From positions 1-64,000 of the forward strand of contig JACSRW010000042.1 in NCBI GenBank assembly GCA_014879565.1: a DNA stretch of 64,000 bases, written 5' to 3'. Numbering within the stretch: the first letter of the stretch is position 1; every line of letters begins with the position of its first letter. Shown in pieces: positions 27,699-36,704 of the stretch. This stretch comes from Chitinophagaceae bacterium (GTDB taxonomy: Bacteria > Bacteroidota > Bacteroidia > Chitinophagales > Chitinophagaceae). Under the pieces are notes generated by a model. That model did no database searches, was not told where the DNA came from, and saw only the letters and a list, made by a program, of their open reading frames with translations. Made by a program: the position numbers and the translations under genes.

Positions 27699-29598
27699 GG
27701 GCTGCTGTTTCCTCCACTTTATCCGTTTCGATCCGCAGATTACCAATGATAAACTCCTGCCGGTCGGGGGTATTTTTACCCATGTAGTATTCCAGCAGTT
27801 GCTGGATATGATCTCCTTCCTCCACCCGCATGAGCTGTTTGCGCATATCCTGACCGATAAACTGGGCAAATTCATCCGGGGAGATTTCTCCCAGTCCCTT
27901 GAAACGGGTTACCTCGGGTTTACCCCCCAGCTTTTTCATGGCCGCCTGCTTCTCACTTTCATCGTAACAATAGATCGTTTCCTGTTTATTTCTGACCCGG
28001 AACAAAGGCGTTTCCAGCACATAGACTTTTTCGTGTTTGACAAGGTCCGGGAAAAACTGCAGAAAAAATGTCATGAGCAGGAGCCGGATATGCATCCCAT
28101 CCACATCTGCATCGGTCGCGATCACCACATTATTATACCGGAGCCCCTCCAGTCCTTCCTCAATATTCAGGGCATGCTGAAGGAGGTTGAATTCTTCGTT
28201 TTCGTACACCACTTTTTTGGTCAGGCCAAAGCAGTTGAGGGGTTTACCCCGCAGACTGAACACAGCCTGTGTCTCCACATTCCGGGCCTTGGTGATAGAA
28301 CCGCTGGCACTGTCACCCTCAGTGATAAATATGGTGGTTTCTTTTTGTTTGGCGACAAACTCTTCTTTATTACGGGATGGCGCTTCCTCATCCAGGTGAT
28401 AGCGGCAATCCCGTAACTTACGGTTGTGCAGGTTGGCTTTTTTAGCCCTTTCATTCGCCAGTTTTTTAATCCCTGCCAGTTCTTTGCGTTCCCGCTCACT
28501 TTGTTCAATCCGTTTTTTCATGGCATCCGCCACGGCCGGATTCTTATGGAGGAAATTATCCAGTTCGCGGGAAAGAAAATCGCCTACAAACTGTTTCATA
28601 CTGGGGCCATCCACATCCACATTCACCGAACCCAGTTTTGTTTTGGTCTGGGATTCAAATACCGGTTCCACCACCCGGACGGATACGGCAGCCACAATAC
28701 CGGTACGGATATCGGAGGCATCATAATCCTTTTTGTAAAAATCACGGATCGTTTTCACAAAGGCTTCGCGGAATGCCTGCTGGTGAGTGCCTCCCTGGGT
28801 AGTATGCTGTCCGTTGACAAAGCTGTAAAGATCTTCTCCGTAATCATTGTTATGGGTGATGGCCACTTCAATATCATCACCCCGGAGATGGATAACCGGG
28901 TAACGGATCTCGTCTTCGTTGGTTTTCTTTTGCAGCAGATCCAGTAATCCGTTTTTGCTTACATAGCTCTTGCCGTTAAACAGAATACGCAATCCGGCAT
29001 TCAGGAAGCAGTAATTCCAGAGCTGGTTTTCGATAAACTCAGGTATAAACCGGAAGTTTTTAAACACGGTTTCATCCGGAATAAAAGTAACCAGGGTTCC
29101 GTTCTGCTCTCCCGATCTGGCTTCTTTATGCTCTTTTACCAGTACCCCCCTTTCAAATTCAGCTGTTTTTTCCTTTCCCTCCCGGATAGCCGTTACCTTA
29201 AAATAATTACTGAGCGCATTCACTGCCTTTGTACCCACCCCGTTCAGGCCCACAGATTTCTGAAAAGCCCGTGAATCGTACTTAGCACCGGTATTGATTT
29301 TGGATACCACATCCACCACTTTCCCAAGCGGGATACCTCTCCCGTAATCCCTTACGGTGACGGTCTTCCCTTCAATGGTCAGTTCCACAGTTTTTCCGTA
29401 TCCCATGGTATATTCATCAATACAGTTATCCATCACCTCTTTCACCAGTACATAAATACCATCATCGGGTGAGGAACCGTCTCCGAGTTTACCAATATAC
29501 ATACCCGGACGCAGCCGGATATGCTCTTTCCAGTCAAGGGATTTGATACTGTCTTCCGTGTAATCAAAAAGGTTACTGCTGTCTTTTTCCTTTGCCAT
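27691..29598 (-). CDS. parE: DNA topoisomerase IV subunit B
   Basis: The ATPase subunit of topoisomerase IV. The protein (635 residues from the ATG at 29598) shows the GHKL ATP site ([28 protein letters not shown]) and the TOPRIM metal site (EGDSASGS and [10 protein letters not shown]). The C-terminus has RFKGLGEI and is short, without the roughly 170-residue insertion found in enterobacterial GyrB. A GTG lies one codon upstream at 29601; the ATG is preferred. It is the first gene of the parE - methyltransferase - DUF1835 - parC cluster. Confidence 0.92.
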   Translation of the reverse strand: MAKEKDSSNLFDYTEDSIKSLDWKEHIRLRPGMYIGKLGDGSSPDDGIYVLVKEVMDNCIDEYTMGYGKTVELTIEGKTVTVRDYGRGIPLGKVVDVVSKINTGAKYDSRAFQKSVGLNGVGTKAVNALSNYFKVTAIREGKEKTAEFERGVLVKEHKEARSGEQNGTLVTFIPDETVFKNFRFIPEFIENQLWNYCFLNAGLRILFNGKSYVSKNGLLDLLQKKTNEDEIRYPVIHLRGDDIEVAITHNNDYGEDLYSFVNGQHTTQGGTHQQAFREAFVKTIRDFYKKDYDASDIRTGIVAAVSVRVVEPVFESQTKTKLGSVNVDVDGPSMKQFVGDFLSRELDNFLHKNPAVADAMKKRIEQSERERKELAGIKKLANERAKKANLHNRKLRDCRYHLDEEAPSRNKEEFVAKQKETTIFITEGDSASGSITKARNVETQAVFSLRGKPLNCFGLTKKVVYENEEFNLLQHALNIEEGLEGLRYNNVVIATDADVDGMHIRLLLMTFFLQFFPDLVKHEKVYVLETPLFRVRNKQETIYCYDESEKQAAMKKLGGKPEVTRFKGLGEISPDEFAQFIGQDMRKQLMRVEEGDHIQQLLEYYMGKNTPDRQEFIIGNLRIETDKVEETAAHV

Positions 29599-29681
29599 CA
29601 CAAATAGTCAAAAAAGTAAATAGAAAATACCGGTAATACCCGGTTTGCTGTCTGTAAGGACTTCCGGTACGGTCATTCGGG

Positions 29682-29689
29682 CAAATATA
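29682..29689 (-). promoter_or_regulatory. -7 promoter element for the parE cluster
   Basis: The minus strand reads TATATTTG, an exact TAnnTTTG match, 83 bases upstream of the parE ATG. No -33 element at the expected distance is clear. Confidence 0.45.
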
Positions 29690-29926
29690 CCGAAACAGGT
29701 TTGCCGGTGCCTTTTTGGAATTATTCACAGATGGGGATAATAAAACACACGAATTCCGGTGCTTTTGGAAAATACTTCATTCAGATACGGATAGCGATGA
29801 CTCTTTTTACCCGTTGAATGAACCAATCCGGTATTTACATATATTTATTTTTATATTTATATAATATTATTTAACAGTAATATAAATCAAATATGGTATT
29901 CCTGACTGCTTGTCAACCAATCTCCG

Positions 29927-29934
29927 TAATTTTG
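29927..29934 (+). promoter_or_regulatory. -7 promoter element for the 90-residue protein gene
   Basis: TAATTTTG matches TAnnTTTG and lies 58 bases before the ATG at 29993. A TTG at 29910-29912 is closer (14 bases) than the usual 19-21, so only the -7 element is called. Confidence 0.45.
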
Positions 29935-29992
29935 TAATGTTCCTGTCAGGAAACGGGCTCTTAACCCAATTTGATTTTAAAAACGCGGTGTT

Positions 29993-30265
29993 ATGTTTAC
30001 CTATGAGTTGCTGGAGAAAGGATGTTTTTACCTGGTCAGGGAAAAAGAAGAGTCAGGTATCAGCCTGATCCGGGTGGCGGTGGAAAGCGATCACTGTGTT
30101 TTTTTGCAGCATTTTGATGAGCCGATGGAAACCTCCTGGAGACTTAAAAAAGACCCCCTCTTTGATATTATCGAATGCCTCAGTGATGAAGCGGTACGCG
30201 ACTGGAAAGAATTTTATCAGCGCAGCGAAGACGCTTTTTATGAGGACAATGATGAGGATAACTGA
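29993..30265 (+). CDS. Unrecognised small acidic protein
   Basis: A 90-residue cytoplasmic protein with no signal peptide. It begins MFTYELLEKGCFYLVREKEE and ends in a very acidic tail (EDAFYEDNDEDN). Predicted mixed beta then helical structure. I know no family for it. Support that it is real: it has its own promoter-like element, a free-standing position with no competing frame, and a plausible residue composition. It lies 195 bases upstream of the SusC gene, with a separate promoter between them. Confidence 0.65.
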   Translation: MFTYELLEKGCFYLVREKEESGISLIRVAVESDHCVFLQHFDEPMETSWRLKKDPLFDIIECLSDEAVRDWKEFYQRSEDAFYEDNDEDN

Positions 30266-30381
30266 CCGGCCCTTATTTCCCCTTTTTATTAGTTTTTTTT
30301 TACATGCGGGCAGCATTTTGTCCTCTTTTTACCTCTTATATAAAAATACAGCGTCCAATAACTTTTTTTGCGTTTGACAGT

Positions 30382-30389
30382 TATATTTG
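30382..30389 (+). promoter_or_regulatory. -7 promoter element for susC/susD
   Basis: TATATTTG is an exact TAnnTTTG match about 72 bases before the SusC start, leaving a leader of about 65 bases. T-rich sequence with TTTG precedes it at shorter than normal spacing. Confidence 0.5.
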
Positions 30390-30460
30390 TCCTCCTCTGA
30401 AACCAACGAATCCATTCCTGCAAAAACCAAAAGAAGGCTTTTTTACTAATTAAAATACCT

Positions 30461-33400
30461 ATGCACATGAGAAAAATGCTAAGCATGTTCTTGGTCATCT
30501 TTTTATCGGCATTCAGCCTGATGGCCCAGAACAAAACCGTTACCGGCACGGTGACGGATGAAAAAGGAGCACCCGTGGCCGGTGTTTCGGTAACCATTAA
30601 AGGAACCCGTACGGGTGTGGTTACCGGCGCCGACGGTGTATTCCGTATTGAAGTAAGCGCCTCAGCCAAAACCCTGGAATTCTCCTACGTAGGGTACGAG
30701 ACCATGGATGTGGCCATTGGCAGCCAGAGTAACATCAGTGTACAACTGAAGCCCGGTCAGAGCCAGATGGATGAAGTGGTGGTCGTGGCTTATGGTACAG
30801 TCAAAAAGGGTGATTTTACAGGGTCCGCTGCCACCATCAGTGCAGAGGACTTCAAGAATCGTCCCCTGACCAACGTAACCAATGCCCTTCCCGGATCTGC
30901 GCCGGGTGTGCAAACCTCTGCGGCCGGTGGTTCACCGGGTTCCAGTCCGGGTATCCGGATCCGTGGTTTTGGTTCTGTAAACGCATCCAGCAGTCCCCTG
31001 TATGTGGTGGATAACGTACCGTATGAAGGGGGTATCGCCAACCTGAATGCGGAAGACATCGAAACGATGACCGTACTGAAAGATGCCTCCACAACCGCAT
31101 TGTATGGTTCCCGCGCTTCCAATGGGGTAATTATGATTACCACCAAAAAAGGGAAGAAGAATAAAAACACACTCAGCTTTAAACTGATGCAGGGTGTGAG
31201 TTCCCGGGGTATTCCTGAATATGACCGGGTGAATGCTTCCCAGTTTTATGTACTGATGTGGGAAGCCTACCGTAACAGCATGCTGTATGCGGCTACCCCT
31301 GTACCCCTGGCCACTGCCAACCAGAATGCCACCAACGGTATCAAAGGCTTACTGGGCTATAACCCCTTTAATGTTCCTGACAACCAGATCGTGGATGTAA
31401 ATGGCAACTTCAACGGAAGTGCCCGTCTGCTCTGGGCTGATGACCTGGACTGGACCAAGGAACTGGTTCGTCAGGGTAACCGGAAAGACGCTACGGTTTC
31501 TTTCAGCGGCGGAAATGAAAAATCCGATTATTTCGGTTCTTTCGGCTATACTGACGAAAAAGGTTTTATTATTCGTTCCGACTGGCGTCGTTTCACCGGC
31601 CGCCTGAACATGAATACGCAACCGGTTAGCTGGTTTAAGATCGGCATGAATATTTCCGGAGCTATTAACCGCTCCAACCAGGCCAGTGACGGTAGCAGTA
31701 CCGGTCTGGTGAATCCATTCTACTTCTCCCGTGTAATGGGCCCGATCTACCCTGTGTATCTGCATAATCAGACCACCGGAGAATATATCCTGGATGCAGA
31801 CGGCAACCGGATTTATGACTATGGTAATATCCAGATAGCCGGTATGCCTTTCCGTACCCAGCTGGGCGGACGTCATATCATCGCTGAAACAAGATGGAAT
31901 CAGGAACTTTTCAAACGCAATACGCTCAGTGCCCGGAGTTATGCCGACCTGATCTTCTTCCCATGGCTGAAATTCACCACCAATATTTCAGTAGACCTGA
32001 CTGATTATCTCGGCAGTTCCTACCAGAACAAAATTGTTGGTGATGGCGCTCCTGCCGGCCGGGCAAGCAAAGAAGCTTCCAAAACGACTTCTTACACCTT
32101 TAACCAGATGCTGACCTTCAATAAAAAAGTGGGTAATCACAGCATCAACGCCCTGGCAGCACATGAAAACTACGATTACAACTATAATTACCTCTATGGT
32201 TTCCGCCAGGGTCAGGCCGTTGACGGAAACTTTGAACTGACCAATTTTGCCACCATCAATTCCCTGACGTCCCAGGAAGATAACTACCGGATTGAAAGTT
32301 ATTTCGGTCGTTTCAACTATGACTACGATGGTAAATATTATATAAGCGGCTCACTCCGCCGGGACGGAAACTCCCGTTTTGCGAAAGATGTACGCTGGTC
32401 TTCTTTCTGGGGACTTGGCGGTGGCTGGCGTATGGACCGGGAAAAATTCCTGGGGGATGTGAACTGGATCAATATGCTGAAACTGCGCAGTTCCTATGGC
32501 CAGACTGGTAACGATGCCGGTATCAGCTTCTATGCTTACCAGGCACTTTACGGTGTTTCCAACAATGCAGCTGAATCCGGTTTCCGCCAGAGTTCCCTGC
32601 CCTCTCCTGAACTGACCTGGGAAACCAGCAAAAACTTTGATGTGGGTGTGGACTTCGCTTTATTTAAAAACCGTGTTTCCGGTACTGTTGAATATTACAA
32701 CCGTATCACAGACAGGCTGATTTTTGATGTGGCCACGACTATTTCCAACGGTCAGTACACCATCAGCCAGAATATCGGTTCCATGTACAACAAGGGTATC
32801 GAAGCTGAAATTAAAGTGGATGTAATCCGCAAAAAAGATTTCCGCTGGAACCTGGGTGTGAATGCTTCCACCATTAAGAACAAGATCACCAAAATGCCGG
32901 CCGCTAACCCGGAAATTATCAGTGGTACCAAGAAACTGAAAGAAGGACAATCCATTTACGATTACTGGCTGCGTGAATATATGGGCGTAAATCCCGCCAA
33001 CGGAGAAGCCCTGTACCGTGCCGATGTATGGAATCCGGCCAACAGTTTTGTAGACAGTAAAGGTGATACCGTAACCAATACCGTGAATAACGGCCGTTAC
33101 AAATATGCCGGTACTGCGATCCCCGACCTTTATGGTGGTATTACTACCGAACTCAGCTATAAGAATTTCAGCCTGAACATCCTGCTGAACTACCAGCTGG
33201 GCGGACTTGTTTATGATGCCACTTATGCCGGTATCATGCACGCCGGTTCTTATGGTGTGGCCCTGCACGAAGACATGCTGAAGCGCTGGACTACTCCCGG
33301 TCAGGTAACAGATGTACCCCGGATGGACAACTCCAAAACCGGCATCTTTGATGCAGGATCCACCCGCTGGCTCGTGAGCGGTTCCTTCCTGAATGTACGT

Positions 33401-33604
33401 ACCGTTACTCTTTCTTATGACTTCGGAAAGAATATCCTTTCCAAAGTAAAAGCCGGCAGCGCTTCCGTATATGTAAGTGGTGAAAACCTCTGGCTCTTTA
33501 CCAAGAGAAAAGGAATGAACGTAAACCAGGCATTTACCGGTGTAACATCCAATGCCTACACCCCTGCCCGTATTATTACAGCCGGTTTAAACATTAACTT
33601 CTAA
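30461..33604 (+). CDS. SusC/RagA family TonB-linked outer-membrane transporter
   Basis: A 1047-residue outer-membrane importer that works with the SusD lipoprotein encoded next. The order is signal peptide (MRKMLSMFLVIFLSAFSLMAQ), carboxypeptidase-regulatory-like domain (VTGTVTDEKGAPVAGVSVTI, about 27-105), TonB-box/plug start (MDEVVVVAYGTVKKGDFTGS), plug end (VLKDASTTALYGSRASNGVI, the SusC signature), then the barrel. ATG codons at 30461 and 30467 are both possible; the second gives the tidier signal peptide. No glycosidase, sigma/anti-sigma pair or HTCS regulator is adjacent, so the substrate could be a glycan or a peptide. Confidence 0.95.
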   Translation: MHMRKMLSMFLVIFLSAFSLMAQNKTVTGTVTDEKGAPVAGVSVTIKGTRTGVVTGADGVFRIEVSASAKTLEFSYVGYETMDVAIGSQSNISVQLKPGQSQMDEVVVVAYGTVKKGDFTGSAATISAEDFKNRPLTNVTNALPGSAPGVQTSAAGGSPGSSPGIRIRGFGSVNASSSPLYVVDNVPYEGGIANLNAEDIETMTVLKDASTTALYGSRASNGVIMITTKKGKKNKNTLSFKLMQGVSSRGIPEYDRVNASQFYVLMWEAYRNSMLYAATPVPLATANQNATNGIKGLLGYNPFNVPDNQIVDVNGNFNGSARLLWADDLDWTKELVRQGNRKDATVSFSGGNEKSDYFGSFGYTDEKGFIIRSDWRRFTGRLNMNTQPVSWFKIGMNISGAINRSNQASDGSSTGLVNPFYFSRVMGPIYPVYLHNQTTGEYILDADGNRIYDYGNIQIAGMPFRTQLGGRHIIAETRWNQELFKRNTLSARSYADLIFFPWLKFTTNISVDLTDYLGSSYQNKIVGDGAPAGRASKEASKTTSYTFNQMLTFNKKVGNHSINALAAHENYDYNYNYLYGFRQGQAVDGNFELTNFATINSLTSQEDNYRIESYFGRFNYDYDGKYYISGSLRRDGNSRFAKDVRWSSFWGLGGGWRMDREKFLGDVNWINMLKLRSSYGQTGNDAGISFYAYQALYGVSNNAAESGFRQSSLPSPELTWETSKNFDVGVDFALFKNRVSGTVEYYNRITDRLIFDVATTISNGQYTISQNIGSMYNKGIEAEIKVDVIRKKDFRWNLGVNASTIKNKITKMPAANPEIISGTKKLKEGQSIYDYWLREYMGVNPANGEALYRADVWNPANSFVDSKGDTVTNTVNNGRYKYAGTAIPDLYGGITTELSYKNFSLNILLNYQLGGLVYDATYAGIMHAGSYGVALHEDMLKRWTTPGQVTDVPRMDNSKTGIFDAGSTRWLVSGSFLNVRTVTLSYDFGKNILSKVKAGSASVYVSGENLWLFTKRKGMNVNQAFTGVTSNAYTPARIITAGLNINF

Positions 33605-33615
33605 TACACCGAATT

Positions 33616-35094
33616 ATGCGAAATACAAAATTCACTTTACTGGCTCTTGCAGCAATGCTTTCCCTGGCATCCTGCAAGAAAGACTACCTGGAGACGGCTC
33701 CGACCAACGCGACCTCTTCAGATGACGTATTCAAAACCACGGCGAACGCCTGGACCGCTATTAACGGTATTCACCGGATGCTGTACATACAGTGGAACGG
33801 TAACCAGGACCAGGGCGGACAAAGCGCCAACATGATCTATATGGACATGCTGGGGGAAGACCTGGTAAATACCGCCCAGGCTAATGGCTGGTTTATCAGC
33901 TGTTACCGCTGGCTGGATCACCGGAACGTGAACCACCGGGTACCTTACTTCAATTACCAGTTCTATTTCAAGATCATTGCCAATGCCAATATGATCATTG
34001 CCAATATTGACAATGCGGAAGGCCCGGAAGCTGACAAAAAAATCATCAAAGGTCAGGCCCTGGCTTACCGTGCCTGGTGTTATCACCAGATGGTACAGCT
34101 TTTTGGCAAACGCTTTGATGCTGCCGGCGCCAACGACAGTCCGGGTGTACCCCTGGTTCTGGCTCCCACCAACGAACCGGCCCCCCGTGCTTCCGTAGCC
34201 GAAGTATATACCCAGATCAATAAAGACCTGGATGATGCCATTGTAAACCTGGCTGGTTATACACGTGCCAACAAATCGCACCTGAACGTAAATGTAGCCA
34301 AAGGGCTGAAAGCCCGTGTGGCCCTGACTATGCAGAACTGGACTGTAGCTGCCCAGATGGCCAGTGAGGCACGCCAGGGTATCAGCCTGATGAGCAATGC
34401 CCAGTACCTCAGCGGGTTTAATGATTATACCAATCCCGAATGGATGTGGGGCAGCAAACAGCAGGAAGACCAGCAGACATTCTTCTATTCTTTCTTTGCT
34501 TACATGTCTGTTAACTTCAATTCCTCAAATATCCGCGGTAATCCCAAGGCAATTAACTCCTTGCTGTATAACCAGATCAGTGCCACCGATGTACGGAAGC
34601 AGCTTTGGGACCCCACAGGTACCAATACCGCTTTCCCGATTCCTCCGGGTGGGTTACGCAGACCTTATATGAACCGCAAATTTGTAGCCCCAGGTGGTTC
34701 CGGTATCAGTATCGGTGACCTGCCCTATATGCGTGCAGCTGAAATGTACCTGATCGAAGCTGAGGCTCTGGCCCGTGCCGGCCAGACCACTCCTGCCGCC
34801 CAGGCCCTGTTCACCCTGGTGAAAAACAGGGATGCCAACTATACCCTTTCCACCAATACGGGTCAGGCCCTGATTGATGAAATCCTGATTCACCGCCGCG
34901 TGGAACTCTGGGGTGAAGGCTTCCGTTTTTACGACCTGAAGCGACTGAACCAGCCACTCAACCGGAATGGTGCAAATCATATTTCTTCCCTGGCTGTGGT
35001 ATTTGATGTGCCGGCCGGAGATAAGCAGTGGGAATTCCTGATCCCACAATCAGAGCTGAACACCAACCCCCTGGTAACCCAGAATCCTCTCTGA
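33616..35094 (+). CDS. SusD/RagB family surface lipoprotein
   Basis: The substrate-capturing lid of the SusC transporter, 492 residues. It has a lipoprotein signal with lipobox ending SLASC (Cys21) followed by KKDYLETAPTN, the usual SusD start. TPR-like helices (KIIKGQALAYRAWCYHQMVQLFG, AEMYLIEAEALARAGQ) follow, and the family's C-terminal ELWGEGFRFYDLKRLN motif is present. It starts 11 bases after the SusC stop, so the two are one transcription unit, closed by the terminator at 35112-35144. Confidence 0.95.
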   Translation: MRNTKFTLLALAAMLSLASCKKDYLETAPTNATSSDDVFKTTANAWTAINGIHRMLYIQWNGNQDQGGQSANMIYMDMLGEDLVNTAQANGWFISCYRWLDHRNVNHRVPYFNYQFYFKIIANANMIIANIDNAEGPEADKKIIKGQALAYRAWCYHQMVQLFGKRFDAAGANDSPGVPLVLAPTNEPAPRASVAEVYTQINKDLDDAIVNLAGYTRANKSHLNVNVAKGLKARVALTMQNWTVAAQMASEARQGISLMSNAQYLSGFNDYTNPEWMWGSKQQEDQQTFFYSFFAYMSVNFNSSNIRGNPKAINSLLYNQISATDVRKQLWDPTGTNTAFPIPPGGLRRPYMNRKFVAPGGSGISIGDLPYMRAAEMYLIEAEALARAGQTTPAAQALFTLVKNRDANYTLSTNTGQALIDEILIHRRVELWGEGFRFYDLKRLNQPLNRNGANHISSLAVVFDVPAGDKQWEFLIPQSELNTNPLVTQNPL

Positions 35095-35111
35095 TTAACC
35101 CGTCTTAATTT

Positions 35112-35144
35112 AAAAAGAGCTGCCGGTTGGCAGCTCTTTTTTTT
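35112..35144 (+). terminator. Intrinsic terminator of the susC/susD unit
   Basis: A perfect 12-bp stem (35113-35124 with 35129-35140), GGTT loop and a T-run to 35144. Confidence 0.92.
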
Positions 35145-35213
35145 GCCGTTTGTACATTCACCGGCCAATTCAGGCCGGAATATTTTAGATTAGCATTCAA
35201 AACACAGCCCATT

Positions 35214-36689
35214 ATGCCAAGGACGTATTCCCTGCTTATTTTTTTTATTTACGGCTTTTTAAGTCTGCCTACATCTCTTTTTTCACAACATCATCACATT
35301 ACCGCAGAAGGTTTACCGGAAGACTATCTGCCGGCCGCCTTTCATGCCGGCCGCAGAGAAGCGCTGCGCCAGCTGATGCCCGACAGTTCAGTGGCAGTGA
35401 TCTTTGCCTACCCCACCCGGAATTTTTCCAATGATGTGGATTATAATTACCACCCCAACCCCGATCTGTATTATTTCAGCGGCTACCGGGAACCCCATTC
35501 CCTGCTGATCATTTTTAAAGAGCCGCAGACCGGGGCAGACGGGAACACGTATAAGGAACTCCTGTTTGTACAAAAGAAAAATGCGCAGGCCGAACAATGG
35601 ACCGGTAAGCGTCTGGGGGTGGAAGGGGCCCGGGAAAAACTGGGATTTAGCCATGTTTATAATGGGCAGGACTTTAAAAACTTTTCACTTGACTTTTCCC
35701 GCTTCCGGAAAATTCTGCACGACCGTATTCCGGCAGATATCACCAATGGTTACGATAAAGCGGATTTGTGGGACCTGGTTGACCAGTTCCGGCAAAAATT
35801 AAATCCTGCTTCCGGCAGCCTGAGTCAGCGTTCAGATACCCGCATGTATATGGAGCTGACCGGTAAACTCCGCCGGATTAAAACCCCCGAAGAATTAAAC
35901 CTGCTCCGGAAAGCCGTGGAAATTTCCTGCCAGGCACATAATGAAGTTATGAAAGCCGTTCATCCCGGTATGTCAGAACTGGAAATACAGGGATTGCAGG
36001 AATTTGTCCATAAAAAACAGGGCGCAGAAGGTGTAGGGTATGGATCTATTGTGGGTGCAGGAGAAAACGGCTGTGTGCTCCACTACACCGAAAACAGCAA
36101 AACAAAAATCGGAGAATCGCTGCTGCTGATGGATGTGGGGGCCGAATATCATGGCTATACGGCAGACGTAACAAGGACGATTCCCGCATCGGGGAAATTC
36201 TCCAAAGAAGAAAAAGAAATTTACCAGCTGGTGTATGAGGCCCAGGAAGCGGCATTCCGCACACTGCGCAACGGGTCAAAGTTTGCCGATGCCAGTAATG
36301 CAGCGCGGGAAACTATTGCAGAAGGCCTGCTGAAACTGGGCATCATAAAAAACAAAAGCGAAGCTGCCCGTTATTATCCGCATGGACTGGGACATCATAT
36401 CGGGCTGGATGTGCACGACAGAGGATCGATGGAAGTGCTGCTGAAAGATATGGTCATTACCATTGAGCCCGGCATATATATCCAGTCTGGTTCCGACTGT
36501 GATAAGAAATGGTGGGGTATCGCCGTACGGATTGAAGATGATGTGCTGATTACGGAAAACGGTTATGAACTTTTATCCCGGTATTCTCCGCGGAAAGCGG
36601 AAGAAGTGGAAAAAATGATCAGCCAGAAAAGCGCCCTGGACGATTTTCGTTTACCCGAACTGGAGTCCCGTAAGAAGAAAGCCTTTTAA
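35214..36689 (+). CDS. pepP: Exported Xaa-Pro aminopeptidase (M24B)
   Basis: A dinuclear metallopeptidase that removes N-terminal residues before proline. The 491-residue protein starts with a signal peptide (MPRTYSLLIFFIYGFLSLPT), then the AMP_N domain (YFSGYREPHSLLIIF) and the pita-bread domain. Metal ligands are visible in order: LLMDVGAEYHGYTADVTRTI (two Asp), HGLGHHIGLDVHD (His), ITIEPGIYI (Glu) and VRIEDDVLIT (Glu). The ATG at 35214 is chosen because it begins the signal peptide; the open frame upstream runs through the terminator. Export distinguishes it from the cytoplasmic E. coli PepP. Confidence 0.92.
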   Translation: MPRTYSLLIFFIYGFLSLPTSLFSQHHHITAEGLPEDYLPAAFHAGRREALRQLMPDSSVAVIFAYPTRNFSNDVDYNYHPNPDLYYFSGYREPHSLLIIFKEPQTGADGNTYKELLFVQKKNAQAEQWTGKRLGVEGAREKLGFSHVYNGQDFKNFSLDFSRFRKILHDRIPADITNGYDKADLWDLVDQFRQKLNPASGSLSQRSDTRMYMELTGKLRRIKTPEELNLLRKAVEISCQAHNEVMKAVHPGMSELEIQGLQEFVHKKQGAEGVGYGSIVGAGENGCVLHYTENSKTKIGESLLLMDVGAEYHGYTADVTRTIPASGKFSKEEKEIYQLVYEAQEAAFRTLRNGSKFADASNAARETIAEGLLKLGIIKNKSEAARYYPHGLGHHIGLDVHDRGSMEVLLKDMVITIEPGIYIQSGSDCDKKWWGIAVRIEDDVLITENGYELLSRYSPRKAEEVEKMISQKSALDDFRLPELESRKKKAF

Positions 36690-36704
36690 GAAGCTGTTGA
36701 AAGC

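Larger units (their letters stand above)
29602..29992. other. Divergent intergenic region between parE and the 90-residue protein gene
   Basis: I see no gene in this 391-base gap. It holds promoter elements for both sides (29682-29689 and 29927-29934), an imperfect direct repeat (CCGGTGCCTTTTTGGAA at 29704-29720 and CCGGTGCTTTTGGAA at 29756-29770), one exact DnaA-box-like 9-mer (TTATTCACA, 29721-29729), and a strongly AT-rich patch at about 29839-29895. Confidence 0.6.
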
